A stretch of DNA of 35,569 bases from Streptomyces bobili (GCF_002154575.1 NZ_MUBA01000251.1:1-35569), one strand, 5' to 3'; counted from the stretch's first letter, positions 21,543 to 31,060 are shown. Numbers and translations: made by a program. Notes: generated by a model not told the origin, from the sequence alone.

Positions 21543-22001
21543 TCAGAGCGCGTCGAGGGCCGAGACGTACGCACCGAGGTCGCGGGCGTCCGGCAGCGCG
21601 TTGACGACGGTCCAGCGCACGACGCCCTCCTTGTCGATGACGAAGGTGCCGCGCACCGCGCAGCCCTTGTCCTCGGCGAAGACCTCGTAGGCGCGGGAGA
21701 CCTCGCCGTGCGGCCAGAAGTCGCTCAGCAGCGGGTAGTCCAGGCCCTCCTGCTCGGCGAAGACGCGCAGGGTGTGGATGGAGTCGTTGGAGACGGCGAG
21801 CACCTGGGTGTCGCGGTCGGAGAACTTCGGCAGGTTGTCGCGCACCTCGCACAGTTCGCCGGTGCACACACCGGTGAAGGCGAAGGGGTAGAACAGCAGG
21901 ACGACGTTCTTGCTGCCGCGGAAGTCGGACAGCTTCACGGACCGGCCGTGGTTGTCCTTGAGCTCGAAGTCGGGGGCCTTGTCGCCGACCTGGATCGCCA
22001 T
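21543..22001 (-). CDS. ahpE: Peroxiredoxin, AhpE/PrxQ-like
   Basis: 152 aa from ATG 22001. The thioredoxin-fold peroxiredoxin motifs are clear: GDKAPDFELKDNHG, then VLLFYPFAFTGVCTGELCEVRD with peroxidatic Cys46 in P-x(3)-T-x(2)-C context, and GTFVIDKEGVVRW with the conserved arginine downstream. A second cysteine, Cys51, gives CxxxxC, as in PrxQ/BCP two-Cys enzymes; as I recall, mycobacterial AhpE has only the first. It reduces peroxides in the cytosol. It stands just downstream of the DUF3052 gene on the minus strand, with a perfect 19-bp hairpin between them, and both diverge from aceE. Confidence 0.92.
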   Translation of the reverse strand: MAIQVGDKAPDFELKDNHGRSVKLSDFRGSKNVVLLFYPFAFTGVCTGELCEVRDNLPKFSDRDTQVLAVSNDSIHTLRVFAEQEGLDYPLLSDFWPHGEVSRAYEVFAEDKGCAVRGTFVIDKEGVVRWTVVNALPDARDLGAYVSALDAL

Positions 22002-22102
22002 CGTCGTGGAACCCTTTCCTGGGCTTCGCCGGAACCGGTTACGGCATTCGGGTGAGAACACACCCGGAACGCCGGTAACCACCCTACGCAGCGGCCACGA
22101 CG

Positions 22103-22145
22103 CACCTGTGGACGGGCCGATGCGGGATCGGCCCGTCCACAGGTG
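22103..22145 (-). terminator. Perfect 19-bp hairpin between DUF3052 and peroxiredoxin genes
   Basis: CACCTGTGGACGGGCCGAT pairs without mismatch to its reverse complement at 22127-22145 across a 5-base GCGGG loop. It lies 57 bp after the DUF3052 stop in the direction of that gene. No U tract. It separates the DUF3052 transcript from ahpE. Confidence 0.8.
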
Positions 22146-22202
22146 ATGAGAGGGTTTGTTGCGGTTCTCCGCTACCTCGACGAGGTCATTTCCTGGACGC
22201 GG

Positions 22203-22640
22203 TCACTTCTTGGACTTGGCGGCCTTGGGCGTCACCAGCCGGCTGCCACTCCAGTCCTTGCCCACGCTGACGCTCTTGCTGGCCGACAGACCCGCCGTCG
22301 TCGCGGCTTCAGAGATGTCACTCGGTTCCACGTACCCCGTCCGGCCGGTCTTCGGCGTCAGGAGGAGGATCGAGCCGCCTTCTTCGATGTACGTGGTGGC
22401 GTCCACCAGCGCATCCGTCAGGTCGCCGTCCTCGTCGCGGAACCAGAGCACCACGGCGTCTGCGACGTCGTCGTAGTCCTCATCCACCAGGTCGCTGCCG
22501 ATGACTTCCTCGATGGACTCGCGGAGCTCCTGATCGACGTCGTCGTCGTAGCCGATCTCCTGGACCACCTGCTCGGGCTGGAACCCCAGCCTGACGGCAG
22601 GGCTCGTCCGCTCCTCCGCGTGGTCCGCGGTCGCGCTCAC
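22203..22640 (-). CDS. DUF3052 family protein
   Basis: 145 aa from GTG 22640, which has a near-perfect AGGAGG ribosome binding site 7 bp upstream. The acidic N-terminal half (GYDDDVDQELRESIEEVIGSDLVDEDYDDVADAVVLW is its core) and the middle segment EEGGSILLLTPKTGRTGYVEPSDI are typical of DUF3052. The last 20 residues are Lys-rich (TPKAAKSKK). It has no signal peptide or cysteines. The family is actinobacterial and of unknown function; as I recall, it also neighbours ahpE and aceE in Mycobacterium tuberculosis (Rv2238c-Rv2241), which suggests a role linked to pyruvate dehydrogenase or redox. Confidence 0.9.
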   Translation of the reverse strand: MSATADHAEERTSPAVRLGFQPEQVVQEIGYDDDVDQELRESIEEVIGSDLVDEDYDDVADAVVLWFRDEDGDLTDALVDATTYIEEGGSILLLTPKTGRTGYVEPSDISEAATTAGLSASKSVSVGKDWSGSRLVTPKAAKSKK

Positions 22641-23025
22641 GGGTTGCCTCCTGATCATGTTTCGGGAATAACTCAGCCACGCGCGTGCGCGAAGCATTGG
22701 CCGTAGTCCACACGGGCGGGACGGATCGCGCAAGTACCCGGCGGTTCGGACCGCCGAAACGGTGACGATCCTGGCGGTGTCGGCGCAACTCCTGGCACGC
22801 GAGGCGAAGGGAAGGTGACGTGCACCACACCTATCTGCCCCGTTTGCGTATTTGAGAACCACCCAAGGGTACGAGACTCGAACGGGTGCCGGTTACCTCG
22901 GGGTAGAGATGACGTTTGCGGCCCCTAGGTACACGATGGGGGCGGTGCGGGTACTGGAGACAGCCCCCGACGGCCCACGACAGCCCGACACAGCCCCACA
23001 GCCCCTCTGACAGGTAAGGAACAGC
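22641..23025. other. 385-bp divergent intergenic region between DUF3052 and aceE
   Basis: No gene is seen. It contains a compact hairpin CGGCGGT-tcgg-ACCGCCG (22739-22756) nearer the DUF3052 side, and a long leader before aceE with repeated ACAGCCCC/ACAGCCCGAC words (about 22960-23005). No confident -35/-10 pair or riboswitch was found. The TAAGGA at 23015-23020 is the aceE ribosome binding site. Confidence 0.5.
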
Positions 23026-25758
23026 GTGGCTTCCGGATCCGATCGCAACCCGATCATCATTGGCGGCCTTCCGAGTCAGGTTCCTGACTTCGATCCCGAG
23101 GAAACCCAGGAGTGGCTCGACTCCCTCGACGCCGCCGTCGACGAGCGCGGCCGGGAACGGGCCCGCTACCTCATGCTGCGCCTGATCGAGCGGGCCCGCG
23201 AGAAGCGCGTGGCCGTGCCCGAGATGCGCAGCACGGACTACGTCAACACCATCCCCACGCGGGCCGAGCCGTTCTTCCCGGGCAACGAGGAGATCGAGCG
23301 GCGGATCCTCAACGCGACGCGCTGGAACGCGGCCGTGATGGTCTCGCGCGCGCAGCGGCCGGGGATCGGCGTCGGCGGTCACATCGCCACCTTCGCCTCC
23401 TCGGCGTCGCTGTACGACGTGGGCTTCAACCACTTCTTCCGCGGCAAGGACGAGGGCGACGGCGGCGACCAGGTCTTCTTCCAGGGGCACGCCTCGCCCG
23501 GCATCTACGCGCGCGCCTACATGCTCGACCGGCTGAGCGAGCAGAACCTCGACGCGTTCCGCCAGGAGAAGTCGAAGGCGCCGTACGGGCTGTCCTCGTA
23601 CCCGCACCCGCGGCTGATGCCGGACTTCTGGGAGTTCCCGACCGTGTCCATGGGTCTTGGGCCCATCGGCGCGATCTACCAGGCGCGGATGAACCGCTAC
23701 ATGCACGCGCGCGGGATCGCCGACACGTCGAAGTCGCACGTGTGGGCCTTCCTCGGCGACGGCGAGATGGACGAGCCGGAGTCGCTGGGCCAGCTGACCA
23801 TCGCCGCGCGCGAGGGCCTGGACAACCTGACCTTCGTCGTCAACTGCAACCTCCAGCGCCTGGACGGCCCGGTGCGCGGCAACGGCAAGGTCATCCAGGA
23901 ACTGGAGTCGGTCTTCCGGGGCGCCGGCTGGAACGTGATCAAGCTGATCTGGGACCGCACCTGGGACCCGCTGCTCGCGCAGGACCGCGACGGCACCCTC
24001 GTCAACAAGATGAACACCACTCCGGACGGCCAGTTCCAGACCTACGCCACCGAGTCCGGCGCGTACATCCGCGACCACTTCTTCGGTGACGACCAGCGGC
24101 TGCGCGCCATGGTCGAGGGCATGACCGACGACCAGATCCTGCACCTGGGCCGCGGCGGTCACGACCACCGGAAGATCTACGCGGCGTTCAAGGCGGCCGT
24201 GGAGCACACCGGCCAGCCGACGGTCATCCTGGCGAAGACGGTCAAGGGCTGGACCCTCGGCCCCAACTTCGAGGGCCGCAACGCCACGCACCAGATGAAG
24301 AAGCTGACGGTCGACGACCTCAAGCGCTTCCGCGACCGGCTGCACCTCCCGATCGCGGACAAGGAGCTGGAGAGCGGCGCGCCGCCGTACTACCACCCGG
24401 GGCGCGACTCCGAGGAGATCCAGTACATGCACGACCGGCGCAAAGGGCTCGGCGGGTACGTCCCGACCCGCGTCGTGCGCGCCCAGCCGCTGCCGCTGCC
24501 CGACGACAAGACGTACGCGAGTGTGAAGAAGGGCTCCGGTCAGCAGTCCATCGCCACGACCATGGCCTTTGTGCGGCTCCTCAAGGACCTCATGCGGGAC
24601 AAGGAGATCGGCAAGCGGTTCGTGCTGATCGCGCCGGACGAGTACCGCACGTTCGGCATGGACTCGTTCTTCCCGAGCGCGAAGATCTACAACCCGCTCG
24701 GCCAGCAGTACGAGTCGGTCGACCGTGAGCTGCTCCTCGCGTACAAGGAGTCCCCGACGGGTCAGATGCTGCACGACGGCATCTCCGAGGCGGGCTGCAC
24801 GGCCTCGCTGATCGCGGCCGGTTCGGCGTACGCGACGCACGGCGAGCCGCTCATCCCGGTGTACGTCTTCTATTCGATGTTCGGTTTCCAGCGCACCGGC
24901 GACCAGTTCTGGCAGATGGCCGACCAGCTGGCGCGCGGTTTCGTGCTGGGTGCGACCGCCGGCCGCACGACGCTGACCGGTGAGGGCCTCCAGCACGCCG
25001 ACGGCCACTCGCAGCTGCTGGCCTCGACGAACCCGGGCTGTGTGGCCTACGACCCGGCGTTCGGCTTCGAGATCGCGCACATCGTCAAGGACGGCCTGCG
25101 CCGGATGTACGGCCCGGACAGCGAGGACGTCTTCTACTACCTCACCGTCTACAACGAGCCCATCCAGCACCCCGCCGAGCCCGAGAACGTGGACGTCGAG
25201 GGCATCCTCAAGGGCGTCCACCGCTTCAGCGAGGGCACCTCGGGATCGATCCCCGCACAGATCCTCGCCTCGGGCGTGGCCGTCCCCTGGGCCGTCGAGG
25301 CCCAGCGGATCCTCGCCGAGGAGTGGAACGTACGGGCCGACGTCTGGTCGGCGACCTCCTGGAACGAGCTGCGGCGTGAGGCCGTCGAGGTCGAGCGGCA
25401 CAACCTGCTGCACCCGGAGGAGGAGCAGCGCGTGCCGTACGTGACGCGCAAGTTCAGCGGGGCCCAGGGCCCGTTCGTGGCCGTCTCCGACTGGATGCGG
25501 TCGGTGCCGGACCAGATCGCGCGCTGGGTGCCGGGGCCGTACCAGTCGCTGGGCGCGGACGGTTTCGGCTTCGCGGACACCCGTGGTGCCGCGCGCCGCT
25601 TCTTCCACATCGACGCCCAGTCGGTGGTCTTGGCGGTGCTGACCGAGCTGGCCAAGCAGGGCAAGGTCGACCGGTCGGCGCTGAAACAGGCCATCGACCG
25701 CTACCAGCTGCTGGACGTGGCCTCGGCCGACCCGGGGGCGGCGGGCGGCGACGCCTAG
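23026..25758 (+). CDS. aceE: Pyruvate dehydrogenase E1 component, homodimeric type
   Basis: 910 aa, the normal length for AceE. It decarboxylates pyruvate with thiamine diphosphate and passes the acetyl group to the lipoyl domain of E2, feeding acetyl-CoA to the TCA cycle. The ThDP motif runs from G244-D-G-E-M-D-E to N273-C-N275. Active-site histidines are in GFNHFF (His136) and FQGHASPG (His155). The transketolase-like pyrimidine-binding domain contains [15 protein letters not shown] and [15 protein letters not shown]. The C-terminal domain is complete, ending in [20 protein letters not shown] start with TAAGGA upstream. It is followed by a clear hairpin terminator, so it is probably monocistronic. 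Confidence 0.97.
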   Translation: MASGSDRNPIIIGGLPSQVPDFDPEETQEWLDSLDAAVDERGRERARYLMLRLIERAREKRVAVPEMRSTDYVNTIPTRAEPFFPGNEEIERRILNATRWNAAVMVSRAQRPGIGVGGHIATFASSASLYDVGFNHFFRGKDEGDGGDQVFFQGHASPGIYARAYMLDRLSEQNLDAFRQEKSKAPYGLSSYPHPRLMPDFWEFPTVSMGLGPIGAIYQARMNRYMHARGIADTSKSHVWAFLGDGEMDEPESLGQLTIAAREGLDNLTFVVNCNLQRLDGPVRGNGKVIQELESVFRGAGWNVIKLIWDRTWDPLLAQDRDGTLVNKMNTTPDGQFQTYATESGAYIRDHFFGDDQRLRAMVEGMTDDQILHLGRGGHDHRKIYAAFKAAVEHTGQPTVILAKTVKGWTLGPNFEGRNATHQMKKLTVDDLKRFRDRLHLPIADKELESGAPPYYHPGRDSEEIQYMHDRRKGLGGYVPTRVVRAQPLPLPDDKTYASVKKGSGQQSIATTMAFVRLLKDLMRDKEIGKRFVLIAPDEYRTFGMDSFFPSAKIYNPLGQQYESVDRELLLAYKESPTGQMLHDGISEAGCTASLIAAGSAYATHGEPLIPVYVFYSMFGFQRTGDQFWQMADQLARGFVLGATAGRTTLTGEGLQHADGHSQLLASTNPGCVAYDPAFGFEIAHIVKDGLRRMYGPDSEDVFYYLTVYNEPIQHPAEPENVDVEGILKGVHRFSEGTSGSIPAQILASGVAVPWAVEAQRILAEEWNVRADVWSATSWNELRREAVEVERHNLLHPEEEQRVPYVTRKFSGAQGPFVAVSDWMRSVPDQIARWVPGPYQSLGADGFGFADTRGAARRFFHIDAQSVVLAVLTELAKQGKVDRSALKQAIDRYQLLDVASADPGAAGGDA

Positions 25759-25787
25759 GGGGATCCGCGAGCGGGTGAGCGAGGGGC

Positions 25788-25809
25788 GGCGGAGCCCGAT
25801 GGCTCCGCC
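25788..25809 (+). terminator. Hairpin terminator after aceE
   Basis: GGCGGAGCC-cgat-GGCTCCGCC, a perfect 9-bp stem, 30 bp after the aceE stop and 28 bp before the next start codon. Confidence 0.75.
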
Positions 25810-25825
25810 ACCCTTACCCGTTCCT

Positions 25826-25831
25826 TACGAT
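25826..25831 (+). promoter_or_regulatory. Candidate -10 element for leaderless potassium-channel gene
   Basis: TACGAT ends six bases before ATG 25838; no Shine-Dalgarno sequence. It lies just after the aceE terminator. Confidence 0.45.
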
Positions 25832-25837
25832 GCGGGC

Positions 25838-26632
25838 ATGGAGCAACGATCGGCGCAGGAACGCTGGGAGCGGTGGACGCGGCGTCCGCTGCTGGTGCTG
25901 GCGGTGGTGTTCGCCGTCGCCTACGCCGTGCCCATCGTGCGCACCTCGGCCGGACCGTCGCTGAAGTCGGCGTGCGCCTGGGTCGAGTGGGGGGTGTGGG
26001 CGGCCTTCGCCGTGGACTACGTGGTCCGGCTGGTGCTGGCCGAGCAGCGGCGGGTGTTCCTGCGTACGCACTGGCTGGATCTGTTCGCGGTGCTGCTGCC
26101 GCTGGTCCAGCCGCTCAGGCTGCTGCGGCTCGTGTCGACCCTGCTGCTGGTGGGGCAGCGGGCCCGGATGGCCTCGCAGGTCCGGCTGACGACGTATGTG
26201 GCGGGCTCGGTGGTGGGACTGCTGATCTTCGGCTCGCTCGCGGTGCTGTCGGTCGAGCGGGAGTCGCCCGAGGGGAACATCCGGTCGCTGGATGACGCGC
26301 TGTGGTGGTCCTTCACGACGATGACGACCGTGGGCTACGGCGATCACGCGCCGACCACGGGACTCGGGCGGCTGATCGCGGTGGGGCTGATGCTGGCCGG
26401 GATCGCGCTGCTGGGTGTCGTCACCGCGAACATCGCCGCGTGGTTCATCGAGCGGTTCGAGAAGGACGACGTGGAGGAGCGGGAGCAGACCGAGGCGATC
26501 CGCACCCTCACGGAGGAGGTCCGCGCCCTCAGGGCGGAGGTGGCGGCCCTGAGGACCGCGGGCCCGTCCGGAAGCTCCGCCACCCCCGGCCCCCCGGCCT
26601 ATGCCCGTCCACCAGCGGACGCGGTGGGATAG
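25838..26632 (+). CDS. Voltage-gated-type potassium channel subunit
   Basis: 264 aa. The selectivity filter T164-V-G-Y-G-D169 is canonical and lies between two membrane helices (about 117-138 and 176-203). N-terminal helices at about 17-36, 47-67 and 80-104 make a voltage-sensor-like unit; the fourth is the QPLRLLRLVSTLLLV segment with regularly spaced Arg (94, 97), then a basic QRARMASQVR linker. The C-terminus (about 207-240) is a coiled coil, EEREQTEAIRTLTEEVRALR, likely for tetramer assembly, with a Pro-rich tail. The tetramer would conduct K+ in the plasma membrane. ATG 25838 is preferred over the in-frame upstream GTG at 25775 because of the -10-like hexamer just before it. Confidence 0.92.
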   Translation: MEQRSAQERWERWTRRPLLVLAVVFAVAYAVPIVRTSAGPSLKSACAWVEWGVWAAFAVDYVVRLVLAEQRRVFLRTHWLDLFAVLLPLVQPLRLLRLVSTLLLVGQRARMASQVRLTTYVAGSVVGLLIFGSLAVLSVERESPEGNIRSLDDALWWSFTTMTTVGYGDHAPTTGLGRLIAVGLMLAGIALLGVVTANIAAWFIERFEKDDVEEREQTEAIRTLTEEVRALRAEVAALRTAGPSGSSATPGPPAYARPPADAVG

Positions 26633-26686
26633 CGGGCTGAGGCGAAGGGCGGCCGGGTGGGGAGGCCGGGGAGGAAAGTCCCTGCC

Positions 26687-26986
26687 TCAGAGCAACCCGT
26701 TCCCCGCCGTCCCCGAGAGCCAGACCAGCGCCAGCAGCGTGTCGATCGCTCCGAGGACGACGGCGACCAGGGCCGGCACCGGGCGGGGTCCCGCCCAGCT
26801 GCGGCCCATGGCCAACCAGCCGCAGACGATCGCCGCGGGGCCGAGAACGATCCCCAGCGCGAAGAATCCGGCGACCGCGCAGACCAGGCCGACAATGCCG
26901 AGCGTCGCGCTGTCCGGCCCGGTCCGCGACCACGTCCGGCCGCGTGAGCGGGGGTTCCTGCGCGTTCCGTGTCCGAAGCCCGCCAT
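26687..26986 (-). CDS. Small membrane protein, DUF4190-like
   Basis: 99 aa. A basic, Arg/Gly-rich N-terminus (1-22) is followed by three membrane helices at about 28-44, 45-62 and 71-92, with the D-S-A-T-L-G-I-V-G-L-V-C-A-V-A-G start typical of DUF4190 proteins. The conserved G-P-A-A-I-V-C-G-W-L-A-M-G segment is the second helix. ATG 26986 has GGGAG 6 bp upstream. No catalytic residues are visible; function unknown. Convergent with the potassium channel gene, 54 bp apart. Confidence 0.8.
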   Translation of the reverse strand: MAGFGHGTRRNPRSRGRTWSRTGPDSATLGIVGLVCAVAGFFALGIVLGPAAIVCGWLAMGRSWAGPRPVPALVAVVLGAIDTLLALVWLSGTAGNGLL

Positions 26987-27106
26987 CGTCAACTCCCTTG
27001 CAGCTGGGGTTGTTTCGATGGTTCGGGTACCCGCCTCGCGCCGGTTATGCAGTGCCGGGCGAGGGTCTTTCGTCTGGCCTGATCCAAACGAGAGGCCCTA
27101 GGGCCG

Positions 27107-27139
27107 GCGGCGCGCTGTCCCCCTCCGGCAGCGCGCCGC
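27107..27139 (-). terminator. Hairpin downstream of the MFS transporter gene
   Basis: GCGGCGCGCTG pairs perfectly with CAGCGCGCCGC (11 bp) around an 11-base loop, in the 294-bp gap between the MFS stop and the DUF4190 start. No gene is seen in the rest of that gap. Confidence 0.6.
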
Positions 27140-27280
27140 AGCCCTGGCCGCCCTTCCATCCGGAGGGCTTGACCCACTGTGACCTGCGGCGCGTACCGGA
27201 GGCGAGAAACCTTTAGCGTTGTCACCCTGATAGGGGAATTCCGCTGAAGTTCCGTCAGGCGAAGTGGCGTGAGAGCCGGG

Positions 27281-28891
27281 TCAGATGTGGCCGACCCCCG
27301 CGCCCGCCTCCGCGTTCACCCCGCGCTTGGTGAGCAGCGCGACCAGCACGGCCACCACCGCGACCCCGGCCGCGACGAGCGACGCGAGGCTCATCCCGGA
27401 GATGAAGGTGTCGTGGGCGACGTCGGTGATCTTCGCGGCGACGTCCGCGGGCGTGCCCTGCGCCACCGGCGCCACCCCGACCTGAACGGCCTCGGAGGCC
27501 TGGTCGAGCTGGGCCGGGGTGAGTGCGGGCAGGCCCGCGCCCGTCCAGTTGCCGGGCAGGTCGCTGTCGACCTTGGAGGCCATCACGCCACCGAGGACGG
27601 CCGTACCGAGGCTGCCGCCGATCTGCATGGCGGCCTGCTGGAGACCGCCGGCGACTCCGGACAGCTCCATGGGGGCGTTGCCGACGATGACCTCGGTGGC
27701 GCCGACCATGACGGGGGCGAGGCCGAGGCCGAGGAGGGCGAACCAGACGGACATGGTGAGGCTGCCGGTGTCCGTCTCCAGGGTGGACATGCCGAACATG
27801 GCGACCGCCACGCACACCATGCCGCCGGCCAGCGGGATCCGCGGGCCGACCTTGGTGATCATCGCGCCCGCGAGCGGGGAGCCGACGATCATCATCCCGG
27901 TGAGCGGGAGGAGGTGCAGGCCGGCGTCGATCGGGCCCATACCGTGCACGTTCTGGAGGTAGAACGTCACGAAGAAGAGGCCGCCCATGAAGGCGATGGC
28001 CATCAGGACCATCAGCACCACACCCGCGGACAGCGGCACCGAGCGGAACAGGCCCAGCGGGACGAGCGGTTCCTTGACGAAGTTCTCCCAGAGGGCGAAG
28101 CCCGCGAACAGCAGCACCGAGCCGCCGATGAACGCCCAGGTCTTGCCGTCCCCCCAGCCCCATTCGGGCGCCTTGATGAGGGCCCACACGAGGCAGAACA
28201 TCGCGCCGGAGAGCAGCACGATGCCGAGGACGTCGAAGGAGCGCGGGGCGTTCTCGGCGCGGTGGTCGAGCAGCATCACCACGCCCAGGGCGACGGCGAG
28301 GATGCCGACCGGCACGTTGATGAAGAACACCGACTGCCAGTTGACGCGCTCGACGAGGACGCCGCCGAGGATCGGGCCGCCGGCGGTGGAGGCGCCGATG
28401 ACCATGCCCCAGATGCCGATGGCCATGTTGAGCTTCTCGGCGGGGAAGGTCGCCCGCAGCAGGCCGAGCGCGGCCGGCATGAGCAGCGCGCCGAAGACGC
28501 CCTGGAGGACGCGGAAGGTGACGACGAACGCGATGCTGTCGGACAGGCCGATCGCGCCGGAGGCGGCGGCGAAGCCGACGACGCCTATCAGGAAGGTCTG
28601 GCGGTGGCCGAAGCGGTCACCGAGCTTGCCCGCGGTGATCAGGGAGACGGCGAGGGCGAGGAAGTAGGCGTTGGTGATCCACTGCACCTCCGCGAAGGTG
28701 GCGCCCAGGTCCTTGGCGATGGCCGGGTTGGCGATGGCCACGATCGTGCCGTCGAGGGCCACCATCATGACCCCGACGGCGACGGTGATGAGCGTGAACC
28801 ACGGGTGGCCGCGCAGCCCCTTGGCCGGTGGCTGGTCCGACGGCGACTTGTCCGCCGGTCCCGTCGTGTCGATGGTGGTCTGACTAGTCAT
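27281..28891 (-). CDS. MFS drug efflux transporter, DHA2 (EmrB/QacA) family
   Basis: 536 aa with 14 predicted membrane helices, the DHA2 layout. Visible signatures are the N-terminal VALDGTIVAIANPAIAKDLG, motif A GKLGDRFGHRQ after helix 2, motif B RVLQGVFGALLMPAAL with its helix-4 arginine, and motif C near helix 5, GASTAGGPILGGVL. The family exports drugs or antibiotics in exchange for protons. The C-terminal large loop before the last helix (about 450-500) is Ala/Gln-rich. It is divergent from a TetR at 29005 with 113 bp between, so it is probably inducible. Tetracenomycin-type exporters have this organisation, but the substrate here is not known. No strong ribosome binding site before ATG 28891. 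Confidence 0.93.
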   Translation of the reverse strand: MTSQTTIDTTGPADKSPSDQPPAKGLRGHPWFTLITVAVGVMMVALDGTIVAIANPAIAKDLGATFAEVQWITNAYFLALAVSLITAGKLGDRFGHRQTFLIGVVGFAAASGAIGLSDSIAFVVTFRVLQGVFGALLMPAALGLLRATFPAEKLNMAIGIWGMVIGASTAGGPILGGVLVERVNWQSVFFINVPVGILAVALGVVMLLDHRAENAPRSFDVLGIVLLSGAMFCLVWALIKAPEWGWGDGKTWAFIGGSVLLFAGFALWENFVKEPLVPLGLFRSVPLSAGVVLMVLMAIAFMGGLFFVTFYLQNVHGMGPIDAGLHLLPLTGMMIVGSPLAGAMITKVGPRIPLAGGMVCVAVAMFGMSTLETDTGSLTMSVWFALLGLGLAPVMVGATEVIVGNAPMELSGVAGGLQQAAMQIGGSLGTAVLGGVMASKVDSDLPGNWTGAGLPALTPAQLDQASEAVQVGVAPVAQGTPADVAAKITDVAHDTFISGMSLASLVAAGVAVVAVLVALLTKRGVNAEAGAGVGHI

Positions 28892-28921
28892 GCGTCCGAG
28901 GCTAATGACAGCCACTGACAG

Positions 28922-28951
28922 TTGACAAACCGATTCACTAGTCGGTAACTG
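28922..28951. promoter_or_regulatory. Overlapping tetR promoter and candidate operator
   Basis: TTGACA (28922-28927) and TAACTG (28946-28951), 18 bp apart, form a fair promoter towards tetR. The inverted repeat ACCGA-ttcactag-TCGGT (28929-28946) lies exactly between them, the expected place for a TetR operator. TTGTCA on the other strand could serve the MFS gene. Confidence 0.55.
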
Positions 28952-29004
28952 ACACGTCACTTGCCGTGCCCCGGCGGGGCGGACGGCAGAAGGAGAGGGC
29001 CGCC

Positions 29005-29655
29005 ATGGAGACCACCACGCCGCCACGGCCGGGACTGCGGGAGATGAAGAAACGCCGCACCCACGACGAACTGCTGCGGGCGGCCGTCCACCTGTTCACC
29101 TCGCAGGGGTACGAGCGGACGACCGTCGACGAGATCGCGGAGGCCGTGGACGTCTCGCAGCGCACCTTCTTCCGCTACTTCGCCGGCAAGGAGGAGGCCG
29201 CGCTCGCCCTGGAGGGCATCACGGTGGGGCGGTTCGTGGAGGGGGTGCGCGCCCGCCCGGCGCACGAGGCGCCGATGGAGGCACTGCGGCAGGCGGTCCT
29301 GGAGGGCTGGAGCTCGCTCAGCGAGGCCATCGAGTCGATCGCGTCCGTCGAGCAGTATCTGCGCATGTACCGGGTGATCGAGTCGACCCCCGTCCTGCTC
29401 GCCGCCCATCTGCGGCGCTCGGCGGAGACCGAGGAGGCGATCGCGCGGGTGCTCGCGGAGAGGGAGGGCCTCGACATGGACGCCGACCCCCGGCCGCGGC
29501 TGGCGGTGGCCGTCTTCGGCGCGGTGATGCGGGTGACGGAACGGCAGTGGATCACCGGCGAGGACTACAGCCTGGAGGGGATGCGCGAGCTGACGTCCCG
29601 CTACCTCGACCAGGTGGGACCGGCCCTGCTGGGCGGCTGGCGCACCGGAACGTGA
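29005..29655 (+). CDS. TetR-family regulator of the divergent MFS exporter
   Basis: 216 aa from ATG 29005 (AAGGAGAGGG upstream). The DNA-binding domain spans about residues 17-63: THDELLRAAVHLFTSQGYERTTVDEIAEAVDVSQRTFFRYFAGKEE in outline, a textbook TetR HTH with the RTFFRYF recognition helix. The C-terminal half (about 70-216) is an all-helical ligand domain with the QYLRMYRVIESTPVLLAAHLRR segment, similar to MftR/AcrR-C_17-type regulators. It likely represses itself and the MFS gene; an operator-like repeat lies in the shared promoter. Inducer unknown. Confidence 0.93.
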   Translation: METTTPPRPGLREMKKRRTHDELLRAAVHLFTSQGYERTTVDEIAEAVDVSQRTFFRYFAGKEEAALALEGITVGRFVEGVRARPAHEAPMEALRQAVLEGWSSLSEAIESIASVEQYLRMYRVIESTPVLLAAHLRRSAETEEAIARVLAEREGLDMDADPRPRLAVAVFGAVMRVTERQWITGEDYSLEGMRELTSRYLDQVGPALLGGWRTGT

Positions 29656-29775
29656 CGTACGACGTGATCGCGTCCGCCCCTGGACGGCGTAGGCCCAAGG
29701 AGTGCTATGACCATCGACACGCCGCATGAAACGTGATCCCCGTCACTCCTGTCACCCGAGACCTTCTCGTTCTCC

Positions 29776-29781
29776 TAGTGT
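29776..29781 (+). promoter_or_regulatory. Possible -10 element for the DUF1023 hydrolase gene
   Basis: TAGTGT lies nine bases before GTG 29791, and no Shine-Dalgarno sequence is present; a very short leader or leaderless transcript is possible. Confidence 0.3.
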
Positions 29782-29790
29782 GTCCTCCCA

Positions 29791-31008
29791 GTGACTTCCT
29801 TCGACACCTCCCCGCAACTGACGGTATGGCGCGCACTGCTCGCACTGGCCGTCGTGTTCGTCATGCTGGCGACCACCGGATGGACCGCCGTTCACCGGCA
29901 CGAGGGGACCACCGCCCTCAAGTCCTCGCTCAGCGCATGGGAACGCGGCCGGGTCGCCGGACGGCAGCTGCCCGACCCGCAGGCGGCCCCCGCGCGGCTC
30001 GCACAGTTCTTCGCCTCGCTCACCGCGGTCCAGCGAGGCAGACTCGCCGAGCGCTATCCCCTCGCCGTCGGCAACATGAACGGCGCCCCCGCGTCACTGC
30101 GCTACCGCGCCAACCGGATCGCGCTCCAGGAACAGATCGGGGTGGAGCGGGCCCGGACGCGGGACAAGCGGCTCTCGCCCTCCGGGCAGTACGAGGCCGG
30201 GCGGCGCATGCACCGCCTCGAGACGATGACCGACGTCGACCGCCAGATCCTCGCCTTCGATCCCGAGGGCACCGGCCGGGTCGCCGAGGTGTTCGGCGAC
30301 CTCGACCGCGCCGAGCGGATCTCCGTCGTCGTCCCCGGCGTGGACACGGCCCTGCTCACCTTCCAGCGCACCAACCGCAAGTACTCGGCGCCCGTCGGCA
30401 TGGCCGAGGCCCTGTACGCGGCCGAGCGCGCGGCGGGCCCCTCGACGCGTACGGCCGTGATCGCCTGGGCCGACTACACCTCACCGGCCGGGCTCGGCAT
30501 CGACTCGGCCACCGCGATGCGCGCCGAGCGGGGCGCCGTACGGCTGAACGCGCTGGTGCGCGGCCTGCCCGGCGGCTCCCCCGTCTCGCTGTTCTGCCAC
30601 AGTTACGGCTCCGTGGTGTGCGGGGTGGCCGCACACTCCCTGCCGGACCGGGTGTCCGACATCGCGGTCGCCGGCAGCCCCGGAATGCGGGTGGAGAACG
30701 CCGCGCAGCTGGACACCGGCGCCCGCGTGTGGGCGATGCGGGACTCCGACGACTGGGTGCAGGACGTGCCGTATCTGGAGCTGGGCGGTCTCGGGCACGG
30801 CGAGGACCCGGTGGCATCCGGGTTCGGCGCGCGGGTGCTGTCGGCACGCGAGGCCAAGGGCCACGGAGGCTACTTCGAGCCCGGCACCGACAGCCTGCGC
30901 AACTTCGCGGACATCGGCACCGGCGAGTACGGCTCGGTGCGATGCGCCGACGACAATGACGCGTGCCGGGCGGACCTGCCCGGCACGTCCACGGCCGGAC
31001 GCGCGTAG
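29791..31008 (+). CDS. Secreted or membrane-anchored DUF1023 alpha/beta hydrolase
   Basis: 405 aa from GTG 29791. An N-terminal membrane segment (about 13-33) acts as signal or anchor. A helical region with R-A-N-R-I-A-L follows (about 104-112), then the alpha/beta hydrolase part with VVVPGVDTAL (179-188) and a nucleophile elbow F-C-H-S271-Y-G-S, a variant of G-x-S-x-G with Cys in the first place. The acid/His part is around RDSDDWVQDVP and the C-terminal GLGHGEDP/GHGGYFEPG. DUF1023 proteins are actinobacterial serine hydrolases of unknown substrate. The gene stands alone between the tetR and DUF4429 genes. Confidence 0.88.
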   Translation: MTSFDTSPQLTVWRALLALAVVFVMLATTGWTAVHRHEGTTALKSSLSAWERGRVAGRQLPDPQAAPARLAQFFASLTAVQRGRLAERYPLAVGNMNGAPASLRYRANRIALQEQIGVERARTRDKRLSPSGQYEAGRRMHRLETMTDVDRQILAFDPEGTGRVAEVFGDLDRAERISVVVPGVDTALLTFQRTNRKYSAPVGMAEALYAAERAAGPSTRTAVIAWADYTSPAGLGIDSATAMRAERGAVRLNALVRGLPGGSPVSLFCHSYGSVVCGVAAHSLPDRVSDIAVAGSPGMRVENAAQLDTGARVWAMRDSDDWVQDVPYLELGGLGHGEDPVASGFGARVLSAREAKGHGGYFEPGTDSLRNFADIGTGEYGSVRCADDNDACRADLPGTSTAGRA

Positions 31009-31060
31009 AGACGCAGGAATTGCGGTGCGCGCAGGGAGGGACGAGGGAGCGAGTGCCGCA

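Noticed and set aside
22831..25608. Very long open frame antisense to aceE
   Set aside because: High-GC codon bias opens the complementary frame; the translation is low-complexity (Arg/Val/Asp/Glu-rich) with no domain, while the plus strand encodes a clear AceE.
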